A stretch of 30,650 bases of DNA from UBA7692 sp964552715 (GTDB lineage Bacteria > Bacteroidota > Bacteroidia > Chitinophagales > LD1): the NCBI GenBank assembly GCA_964552715.1, contig CAZKHZ010000011.1, positions 1 to 30,650 of the forward strand. Reading direction: 5' to 3'. The position numbers and the translations under genes were made by a program. This document shows positions 1 to 5,443 of the stretch, in pieces. The notes beneath the pieces are model-generated. The model was given only the letters and a program-made list of their open reading frames with translations. It had not been told where the DNA came from and did not search any database. Every line of letters starts with the position of its first letter. Position 1 is the first letter of the stretch.

Positions 1-1093
1 CCCAAGTACCATCGTGTCCGTTAGTTACTTCGCGCAATTTGTCCACACGTACTTTTTCAATCGCTGCATTGTTTGCCACTTCATCATTTTTAATTGGAAT
101 GAAAGCACTCATGCCGCCCATTGCATGAACCTTGCGTTTGTGGCAAGTTTGAATCACCAACTTGCTGTAGGAAGCCATAAAAGGAACCGCCATAGTTACC
201 TGACCTCTGTCTGGCAATACAAAGCCATCCACATTGCGCAGGCGTTTGATGTAGCTGAAAATATAATCCCAACGACCGCAGTTTAAACCTGCCATGTGCT
301 CGCGCAATTCGTAGATAATTTCGTGCAGCTCAAATGTGGCAAGTATGGTTTCAATCAGCACCGTTGCTTTAACCGTTGCTTGCGGAATGCCTAATTCGTT
401 TTGTGCAAACACAAATACATCATTCCACAAACGCGCCTCTAAATGGCTTTCCATTTTAGGCAAGTAGAAATATGGTCCACTACCATTTGCGAGCAACTGT
501 TTTACATTATGGAAGAAATACAAACCAAAGTCAAACAGCGAACCACTCATGATTTCGCCATCCACCAACACATGCTTCTCGTTCAAATGCCATCCGCGCG
601 GACGAACCAACAGCGTAGCGATTTGCTCATTCAATTTATATTCCTTTCCTGCTTCGTTTTTGAAGGAGATAGTTTTTCGATTAGCATCGCGTAGGTTGAT
701 TTGCCCTTCTAAATTATTGCTCCAAAAAGGAGCGTTAGAATCTTCAAAATCAGCCATGAACATTTTAGCACCGCTATTCAAAGCATTGATAATCATTTTG
801 CGGTCAACTGGTCCGGTAATTTCCACTCTGCGGTCTTGTAGGTCGGCAGGAATTGGGGCGGCAGTCCAGTCATCTTCGCGAATAGCTTTTGTTTCAGGCA
901 AAAAATCAGGCAACTTTCCGCCATCAATTTCCTTTTGACGAACCTGACGAGCAGCCAAGAGTTCTAATCGTGTTTTATTGAATTTTCGTTGCAGTTTTAC
1001 AACAAATTCCAATGCTTCTGGAGTTAATATTTCAGCATATTCTGCTGTTACAGCAGCATTTATTTCTATACCTTGAACGAGTGTTTCTGCCAT
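1..1093 (-). CDS. aceB: Malate synthase A, 5' part (runs off the window)
   Basis: Malate synthase condenses glyoxylate with acetyl-CoA to malate, the second step of the glyoxylate shunt, in the cytoplasm. The gene reads inward from an ATG at 1093, and 364 codons are visible before the window edge. Family blocks are plain: GLNCGRWDYIFSYIKR, then a PFM...TCHKR stretch, HAMGGMSAFIPIK, and GHDGTWV at the edge. Family A proteins are usually about 530 residues, so roughly the last third, including the C-terminal plug, lies outside. The N-terminal extent (MAETLVQGIEINA) fits the family. Isocitrate lyase is the expected partner but is not in the window. A run of GACCAAA-type repeats lies just upstream of the start. 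The identification is secure; only the 3' end is unseen. Confidence 0.96.
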   Translation of the reverse strand, partial: MAETLVQGIEINAAVTAEYAEILTPEALEFVVKLQRKFNKTRLELLAARQVRQKEIDGGKLPDFLPETKAIREDDWTAAPIPADLQDRRVEITGPVDRKMIINALNSGAKMFMADFEDSNAPFWSNNLEGQINLRDANRKTISFKNEAGKEYKLNEQIATLLVRPRGWHLNEKHVLVDGEIMSGSLFDFGLYFFHNVKQLLANGSGPYFYLPKMESHLEARLWNDVFVFAQNELGIPQATVKATVLIETILATFELHEIIYELREHMAGLNCGRWDYIFSYIKRLRNVDGFVLPDRGQVTMAVPFMASYSKLVIQTCHKRKVHAMGGMSAFIPIKNDEVANNAAIEKVRVDKLREVTNGHDGTW

Positions 1094-1104
1094 TGTTTTT
1101 ATTT

Positions 1105-1522
1105 AAGACCAAAGACCAATGCCGAAGGACAAAGATGTTTGAGAAGTTTTCTAATTTAATTTTGATTTAGAGGTTTGAATTTTAGCTATCAAAGTTTCAT
1201 CCTTAGCATATTGCTGTTTTAAGGCATCATTATCAATGTACTTTCTTGCCTTTACCTTATATAAACATTTTACAACTTCTCCAACTGACCTAATGCTATA
1301 ACTTAAAAATCTTTTTTGTTCTGGATTTGACTGACCAATTGAACCCTCTGCAATATTCAAAGCAAAGCTGTCAACAGCCCTGTTTATTTGGGAAGTAAGA
1401 TTATGCATTTCATCTTTTAGGAAATGCTTTGACATTTGAAAAATATCCTTGCCATATCTCATAGATAGCTTCCAAATGTCGAGTTTTTCAAATTTAAATG
1501 TCATGTTTCCTTGGTCTTTTGG
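1105..1522. repeat. Short inverted repeat flanking the four-helix-bundle gene
   Basis: AAAGACCAA at 1111-1119 is matched in inverted orientation by TTGGTCTTT at 1511-1519. The left side carries a second overlapping copy (AAGACCAA from 1105). The pair brackets the whole four-helix-bundle gene between malate synthase and the response regulator. The arms are only 9 bp, so chance cannot be excluded, but the placement around a known cassette-type gene is suggestive. Confidence 0.4.
1151..1504 (-). CDS. Four-helix-bundle protein (S23/IVP family)
   Basis: This 117-residue protein belongs to the small four-helix-bundle family first found in intervening sequences of 23S rRNA genes and widespread as solitary genes in Bacteroidota. 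The visible signature is an N-terminal FEKLDIWKLSMRYGKDI, then SQINRAVDSFALNIAEGS, then FLSYSIRSVGEVVKCLYKV, with hydrophobic spacing typical of amphipathic helices. The length matches the family (about 115-130). No signal peptide or membrane segment is seen, so it is probably cytoplasmic. The molecular function is not established; RNA or nucleic-acid binding has been proposed for the family. It sits alone between malate synthase (57 bp away) and a response regulator, flanked by short inverted repeats, which suggests it is a laterally inserted cassette. Confidence 0.9.
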   Translation of the reverse strand: MTFKFEKLDIWKLSMRYGKDIFQMSKHFLKDEMHNLTSQINRAVDSFALNIAEGSIGQSNPEQKRFLSYSIRSVGEVVKCLYKVKARKYIDNDALKQQYAKDETLIAKIQTSKSKLN

Positions 1523-1637
1523 ATTTTGGCTTTAGTCAAAATTCAATTGCGGGCGCAAAAGTGGAAACTTATTTCCAAAATAACAAGCGAAAATTCGCTA
1601 ATCATGAAAATTCGCAGTAAGTGTGGACAAAAACTGC

Positions 1638-2117
1638 TTATGCAACAGCGGATAATTCCTCGTAAGTTTTTTCAATCCAAAAGATTGAAAGTTTGTTGCG
1701 AACCAAGATGGACTGACGAACCGAGCAAAAGAAATCTACCAACTTTTTAAACTCTGATGGTTTTTGAAGATAGCCGTCTGCTTTTAAATTATAGCAGTCC
1801 ATCATATCGCGTCTGTAGTCAGAATTAGTAATAACGTAAACAGGAATATCTGAGAGCTCAGGATTACTTTTAGCAAAACTTAAAACATCTTTACCGCTAA
1901 GGCGTGGCATGTTAAGGTCTAGCAAAATCATATCAATTCTGTCACCTATAATGCGCGAAGTGTTTAAGAAATCACAAGCTTCCTCGCCATCATAAGCACA
2001 GGAAATTTTAACCATGCTTTCTAGGTCAGCATCTTTAATTGCCTCTCGCATTAATCGTAGCTCAGCGGGGTTATCGTCAACTAGCAGCAGGTGATAGGTT
2101 TGTGTAGAAACTTCCAT
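1638..2117 (-). CDS. Single-domain response regulator (Rcp1-like)
   Basis: This 159-residue protein is a lone CheY-like receiver domain with no output domain. The acidic pair D14-D15 (LLVDDN), phosphoacceptor D67 (ILLDLNMP), switch T97 (VITNSD) and K119 (LQKPSE) are all present, so it should be phosphorylated normally. The family resembles Rcp1-type receivers that pair with hybrid or phytochrome-like histidine kinases; no such kinase is adjacent. A short tail after residue 125 extends beyond the minimal receiver. A good promoter match lies just upstream (2138-2167). Two small dyads downstream (1562-1577 and 1586-1599) might slow transcription, but neither has a strong T-run. The receiver identity is firm; the partner and the process controlled are unknown. 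Confidence 0.92.
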   Translation of the reverse strand: MEVSTQTYHLLLVDDNPAELRLMREAIKDADLESMVKISCAYDGEEACDFLNTSRIIGDRIDMILLDLNMPRLSGKDVLSFAKSNPELSDIPVYVITNSDYRRDMMDCYNLKADGYLQKPSEFKKLVDFFCSVRQSILVRNKLSIFWIEKTYEELSAVA

Positions 2118-2137
2118 GCTTGAACTTTGTTTATAAT

Positions 2138-2167
2138 CAAATGTACATTCAAAATCAGATTATCAAA
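2138..2167 (-). promoter_or_regulatory. Bacteroidota-type promoter for the response regulator
   Basis: Read on the minus strand, TTTG (2164-2167) is followed after 18 bases by TACATTTG (2138-2145), a full match to TAnnTTTG. The start codon at 2117 is about 20 bases further on, giving a very short leader. Confidence 0.5.
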
Positions 2168-2260
2168 TATTTTAATTAACTATCTTTACCAACATAGTTG
2201 TGAACTGCATATTATTGAGGAAATAATAAATTAAAGACCTTTTAGTCTAGTATGCAAAAT

Positions 2261-2268
2261 TAAATTTG
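2261..2268 (+). promoter_or_regulatory. Candidate -7 element (TAAATTTG) upstream of the LON-domain gene
   Basis: TAAATTTG fits TAnnTTTG and lies about 50 bases before the ATG at 2317. The -33 region is poor (TTTA-like near 2240), so this is a weaker candidate than the divergent promoter at 2138-2167. Confidence 0.3.
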
Positions 2269-2316
2269 ACTGTTTGAAGCATAATAGTCTTCTAATATTT
2301 TTCTTTTGATGTCGAG

Positions 2317-2955
2317 ATGGCAAAATTCATACCTATATTTCCATTAAAGCTTGGTGTTTTTCCGGGGCAGTATCTCAACTTGCACATATTTGAACCGCGC
2401 TACAAGCAATTGATAAACGATTGTTTTGAGGCGGGTAAAAATTTTGCCATACCTGCCGTATTGGACGATACACTTTATGAATTTGGAACAGAGTTACGCT
2501 TAGCTGAAATTGTAAAACGCTATGAAAATGGCGAGATGGATATTAAAACCGAAGGTGTTGGCATTGTACAGATTTTGGAAGTAGTGCGCGAAGTGCCTGA
2601 CAAACTTTACACTGGAGCAATTGTAACAGATATGCCTTATAAACCCTTAGATACTGATGAACTAAATCCAACGCTGCTTGAGCTAATTATAAAGCTGCAT
2701 AAATACATTGGTACCAGTTTCAATCCACTTGAAAAATTTAAGCATCCTCTCTCCTTCGATTTGACGCCTTATGTTGCTATGCCATTAGAAGAACAATGTA
2801 GATTATTGAGTGTGCAATCGGAAAAACAAAGGCAATTGATTTTGATTCAACATTTAGTAAAAATTATTCCAACTATTGATGAGGCAAATAAAGTTCGGCA
2901 GAAAGTTCAAATGAACGGTCACTTTAGAAATGAAACTTCGCCTGATATTTTTTAG
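2317..2955 (+). CDS. Stand-alone LON substrate-binding domain protein
   Basis: The 212-residue protein matches the N-terminal (PUA-like) domain of Lon protease without the ATPase or peptidase parts. The start is typical: IPIFPLKLGVFPGQYLNLHIFEPRYKQLI, in which FPL...PG..L.L.IFE.RY is the family hallmark, followed by a strand-rich segment with GVGIVQILEV and a helical C-terminal half ending LIQHLVKIIPTIDEANKVRQKV. Such free-standing LON-domain proteins are common in bacteria; a substrate-recruiting or regulatory role is inferred, not shown. It is separate from the full-length Lon at 25725-28193. It starts a run of plus-strand genes, with 79 bp to the next gene. No signal peptide is seen. The domain call is firm and the function open. 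Confidence 0.9.
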   Translation: MAKFIPIFPLKLGVFPGQYLNLHIFEPRYKQLINDCFEAGKNFAIPAVLDDTLYEFGTELRLAEIVKRYENGEMDIKTEGVGIVQILEVVREVPDKLYTGAIVTDMPYKPLDTDELNPTLLELIIKLHKYIGTSFNPLEKFKHPLSFDLTPYVAMPLEEQCRLLSVQSEKQRQLILIQHLVKIIPTIDEANKVRQKVQMNGHFRNETSPDIF

Positions 2956-3034
2956 ATGTTTACTATCATTTAAAATTGCGATAGCATAGTTTGAAAATTG
3001 CTATTTATTTGTTGTCCTTTTCACAAAATCATTT

Positions 3035-3535
3035 ATGCAGCGTATCAACGTAAGCTACTACAAAAATAGAGCACATCAGAAAAAGAAAAAGTTAGCTGCC
3101 TTTCTAAAAAAACTACATAAGAAAACACCTGCCAACCTATTGCAACAAGTAAAAATTGCTGATGCAGAAGTATGGAAAGAAGTAAGTTGCCTTGGCTGCG
3201 CAAACTGCTGCAAAACGATGACTCCAACTTGGAAAAAAGCTGAGCTCAAAAAAGTTGCTGCCTTTGTAAACATGACTTACGAAGACTACTATGAAAAGTA
3301 CATTAAGGTAGATGAAGACAATGGCGACTTGGTAAATAAATCGCAGCCATGCCAACACCTAAACATGAAAACAAATATGTGCAGTGTTTATGAAATACGC
3401 CCACACGATTGCAGATATTTTCCACATTTTATTCGCAAAGATTTTGTAGATCAAACCAAAGTTTATATCGAAAACTTGCATCGCTGTCCAGCAACATTAT
3501 TGTTGGTTGAGAAATTGGAAGCTGCGATTGGATAA
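3035..3535 (+). CDS. YkgJ-family cysteine-cluster protein
   Basis: The protein is 166 residues. The N-terminus is lysine-rich (residues 10-40). A CxxCxxCC motif follows at C52, C55, C58 and C59 (CLGCANCCK), with further cysteines at 106, 116 (MCSVYEIRP), 126 (HDCRYFP) and 151. This is the pattern of the YkgJ / zinc- or iron-chelating domain family, whose eight conserved cysteines are thought to bind a metal or Fe-S cluster. No transmembrane segment is present and it is probably cytoplasmic. It lies between the LON-domain gene and an FKBP on the same strand, but the FKBP has its own promoter candidate. The biochemical role is not known for this subfamily. Confidence 0.9.
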   Translation: MQRINVSYYKNRAHQKKKKLAAFLKKLHKKTPANLLQQVKIADAEVWKEVSCLGCANCCKTMTPTWKKAELKKVAAFVNMTYEDYYEKYIKVDEDNGDLVNKSQPCQHLNMKTNMCSVYEIRPHDCRYFPHFIRKDFVDQTKVYIENLHRCPATLLLVEKLEAAIG

Positions 3536-3543
3536 GTTTCAAT

Positions 3544-3574
3544 TTTCTGCTATCCTAAACTTTATTTACGTTTG
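3544..3574 (+). promoter_or_regulatory. Candidate promoter for the FKBP gene
   Basis: TACGTTTG (3567-3574) fits TAnnTTTG, with a TTTC near-match to the -33 box at 3544-3547, 19 bases upstream. The start codon is about 80 bases downstream. Confidence 0.4.
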
Positions 3575-3653
3575 AACCCGCAAAACGCAGCTACATTCCA
3601 TTGGTTTCTTGCTCAGTTTTAGCAAATCATTTTTCAATTAAAATTAAAATACA

Positions 3654-4157
3654 ATGCAAGCAGCTCAAGACACCGTTTTAAAAATCACTTACCAATTGCG
3701 TAACGAGGCAAATGGACCAATTATTGACGAAGCAACTGCCGATGCTCCGTTTTCATTCCTGTTCGGACACAGTAATGTGTTGCCAAAGTTTGAAGAATAT
3801 TTATTAGGCAAAATTGCTGGCAACCAATTTCACTTTGTGCTTTCGCCCGAAGATGGCTATGGTGTTTTTGAAGAAAGCGGAGTAGTGCAACTAGGCAAAG
3901 AAATGTTTATGCACGAAGGCGAATTGCAGGAAGATGTATTAACTGTGGGCAATGTAATTCCTTTACAAGATCAAGACGGCAATCCTTTTCAAGGTAGAGT
4001 TTTGAACGTTGGCGATGATAACGTAACTATAGATTTGAACCATCCACTTGCTGGCAAAGACCTTCACTTTAGTGGAGAAATTATTGAGGTGCGCGTTGCA
4101 CACCAAGTAGAGTTGGAACACGGACACGTGCACGAGGATGGAAATCACCATCATTAA
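3654..4157 (+). CDS. SlyD-like FKBP-type peptidyl-prolyl isomerase
   Basis: This 167-residue protein is an FKBP prolyl isomerase of the SlyD type, a cytoplasmic folding helper. The FKBP half has DEATADAPFSFLFG, then VLPKFEEYLLGK and FHFVLSPEDGYG. The inserted-in-flap chaperone domain follows (GNVIPLQDQDGNPFQGRVLNVGDDNVTIDLNHPLAGK split over residues 100-140), and the FKBP strand resumes with FSGEIIEVRVA. The C-terminus carries seven histidines in its last sixteen residues (EHGHVHEDGNHHH), a short version of the metal-binding tail of E. coli SlyD. That suggests nickel or other metal binding, by analogy. A strong hairpin terminator follows directly. The start at 3654 gives the expected N-terminus. 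Confidence 0.94.
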   Translation: MQAAQDTVLKITYQLRNEANGPIIDEATADAPFSFLFGHSNVLPKFEEYLLGKIAGNQFHFVLSPEDGYGVFEESGVVQLGKEMFMHEGELQEDVLTVGNVIPLQDQDGNPFQGRVLNVGDDNVTIDLNHPLAGKDLHFSGEIIEVRVAHQVELEHGHVHEDGNHHH

Positions 4158-4180
4158 ATTTATTTGTAATTAGATAGATG

Positions 4181-4220
4181 AAAAAGTCGGGTGTGAATCA
4201 TACCCGACTTTTTATTTTTT
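4181..4220 (+). terminator. Rho-independent terminator after the FKBP gene
   Basis: A perfect 12-bp stem (AAAAAGTCGGGT, 4181-4192; ACCCGACTTTTT, 4202-4213) with a 9-base loop, followed by a T-rich tail to 4220. Confidence 0.9.
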
Positions 4221-4238
4221 AGAATGTTTATATCACCA

Positions 4239-4277
4239 TTTATAAAATAAAAATCCACCCTCATTGAAGGTGGATTT
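4239..4277 (-). terminator. Terminator for the bTHX gene
   Basis: The inverted repeat AAATCCACC (4251-4259) / GGTGGATTT (4269-4277), read on the minus strand, is followed by a T-rich stretch down to about 4239. It lies 28 bp past the bTHX stop codon and faces the FKBP terminator. Confidence 0.8.
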
Positions 4278-4304
4278 AATATTCAATCAATTTATAAACT
4301 GAAA

Positions 4305-4532
4305 CTATTCAGCAGCATCAGTCTTCTTTGCAACTGCTTTTTTTGCTGGAGCGCGTTTTGCTACTTTCTTTTCTTCGGTCACTTCTGGTTTTGCAACCTT
4401 TTCTTTAGCAACTTTCTTAACAGGTGCTTCTGTAACAGCTAGTATAGCTTTTTTTACATTGTGGGGTCTTGAATTACCAAATGAGCCTTTAAATGTTTTT
4501 CCTTTGCGAGTACGTTTATCTCCCCTTCCCAT
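4305..4532 (-). CDS. Ribosomal small-subunit protein bTHX with H1-like tail
   Basis: The first 28 or so residues (MGRGDKRTRKGKTFKGSFGN, then SRPH) are the bTHX signature: a very short basic peptide that sits in the 30S head of Thermus and is present in Bacteroidota. Here the core is followed by a tail of about 45 residues, rich in Lys, Ala, Val and Pro (VAKEKVAKPEV, EEKKVAKRAPAKKAVAKK), giving 75 residues in all compared with fewer than 30 in Thermus. The tail looks like a histone-H1-type or HU-type basic extension and is probably disordered. The gene follows HU on the same strand, but a terminator and a separate promoter lie between them. Ribosome association is inferred from the core; the role of the tail is unknown. 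Confidence 0.88.
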   Translation of the reverse strand: MGRGDKRTRKGKTFKGSFGNSRPHNVKKAILAVTEAPVKKVAKEKVAKPEVTEEKKVAKRAPAKKAVAKKTDAAE

Positions 4533-4557
4533 AAAATTATTTTTTTTGAATTGCGTG

Positions 4558-4587
4558 CGAAGATATGTTTTTCAGTCACCTCGCAAA
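4558..4587 (-). promoter_or_regulatory. Candidate bTHX promoter overlapping the HU terminator tail
   Basis: On the minus strand TTTG (4584-4587) is followed after 18 bases by TATCTTCG (4558-4565), one mismatch from TAnnTTTG. The TTTG lies at the end of the T-run of the HU terminator. The bTHX ATG is about 25 bases downstream. Confidence 0.45.
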
Positions 4588-4624
4588 AAACAAAACGTCC
4601 CTGCTGTAATAGCAAGGACGTTTT
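4584..4624 (-). terminator. Terminator for the HU gene
   Basis: The stem AAAACGTCC (4592-4600) / GGACGTTTT (4616-4624), extended by an inner TGCT/AGCA pair, is followed on the minus strand by a run of T. It starts 19 bp after the HU stop codon. Confidence 0.88.
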
Positions 4625-4643
4625 GAGAACCAAAAGCGAAAAA

Positions 4644-4919
4644 TTATTTGTTTACTTTTTCACTCAATTGTTTGCCTGCTTTAAAGCGAACAACTGTTTT
4701 AGCTTTGATTTTTATTTCTTTTCCTGTGCGCGGGTTGCGGCCTTTACGGGCAGCACGTTTGCTTACAGAAAAAGTTCCAAAACCTACTAATGTAACGCGG
4801 TCACCTTTTTTCAAAGAGCCTTCTACACCAGATAATACAGCATCTAAAGCATCACCTGCTTGTGCTTTGGTAACCCCTGCGTTTGCAGCGATTCTGTCGA
4901 TCAAATCTCCTTTGTTCAT
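4644..4919 (-). CDS. HU-family nucleoid DNA-binding protein
   Basis: The protein is 91 residues starting at ATG 4919 (MNKGDLIDRIAANAG), the family's usual N-terminus and length; an upstream in-frame ATG at 4994 would add 25 residues unlike the family and is rejected. Helices in residues 1-45 precede the conserved VTLVGFGTFSV turn. The DNA-bending arm has RKGRNPRTGKEI, with the proline that intercalates at DNA kinks, and the end FKAGKQLSEKVNK is standard. It acts as a homodimer in the nucleoid. It has its own terminator. The 314 bp between it and the divergent lipoprotein gene presumably hold its promoter, but no clean TAnnTTTG box was found there. Confidence 0.96.
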   Translation of the reverse strand: MNKGDLIDRIAANAGVTKAQAGDALDAVLSGVEGSLKKGDRVTLVGFGTFSVSKRAARKGRNPRTGKEIKIKAKTVVRFKAGKQLSEKVNK

Positions 4920-5233
4920 GAGCTTATTGATTTTTGTTTGTGAAAAAATTTGTGAAAGCGAATGAAGCAAGGTGCAACAAGGCTTACAAATCATACCACT
5001 ATATTTTTTGTTGATAACTGAGAACTCAATAAATTCCGTTTAAAAAATAGTGATTTAAATATTTGATTTACAGCACATTATAATCATTTTATTGATGTCG
5101 CGCAAAATGTATGCTGTGGATATTTATATTGTTGAAAGCCTTACTACACAACGTTTTCAACACAAAAATGCGGTTTTCAGCCTTATCGTTATATTCCATC
5201 ACTTCACTACATTAGCGCGGAAAAACAGAAGTA
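4920..5233. other. Divergent intergenic region between HU and a lipoprotein gene
   Basis: This 314-bp AT-rich region should carry the HU promoter and that of the plus-strand lipoprotein/glycosyltransferase pair. The only structure noticed is a perfect 8-bp inverted repeat, TGTTGAAA (5130-5137) / TTTCAACA (5155-5162), separated by 17 bases. An open frame from 5092 has no recognisable protein features and is not called. Confidence 0.4.
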
Positions 5234-5419
5234 ATGCAGTTATTTTCAATAAAAAATATGGTGTTAATAGTCTTTGCAACATTGATGGTGCTTACCATTC
5301 CATCTTGCAAAAGTGGTAAGTTAGATTGTCCTGCATACAGCGACAATCCTGCACCTTCGGGTATTCCAAAAGGCAACAAAACCAAGTCGGGTGTTTTTCC
5401 ACCAAATATGAAACGCTAA
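5234..5419 (+). CDS. Small lipoprotein, unknown function
   Basis: This is a 61-residue protein with a clear lipoprotein signal: a short n-region with one Lys (MQLFSIKN), a hydrophobic stretch (MVLIVFATLMVLTI), then PSC, placing the lipidated cysteine at residue 25. The mature part is only about 37 residues: CKSGKLDCPAY, a Pro/Gly-rich middle, and KSGVFPPNMKR at the end. It ends 24 bp before the glycosyltransferase gene on the same strand, so the two are probably cotranscribed. Small lipoproteins of this sort are frequent in Bacteroidota; I do not recognise a named family. The alternative start at the internal Met (residue 9) would remove the positive charge, so the first ATG is preferred. Confidence 0.65.
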   Translation: MQLFSIKNMVLIVFATLMVLTIPSCKSGKLDCPAYSDNPAPSGIPKGNKTKSGVFPPNMKR

Positions 5420-5443
5420 CAAAGAAAGTATCAGACAAACGCA

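Noticed and set aside
549..938. 129-codon plus-strand frame
   Set aside because: It is antisense to the conserved malate synthase sequence and is a shadow of it.
1511..1750. 79-codon plus-strand frame
   Set aside because: It is antisense to the end of the response regulator and its spacer, without any recognisable domain.
4920..4994. Longer HU reading frame from an ATG at 4994
   Set aside because: The extra 25 residues are unlike HU, whose MNKGDLID start at 4919 is standard.
5092..5319. 75-codon plus-strand frame upstream of the lipoprotein
   Set aside because: No signal peptide or family; it overlaps the better-supported lipoprotein frame from 5234.
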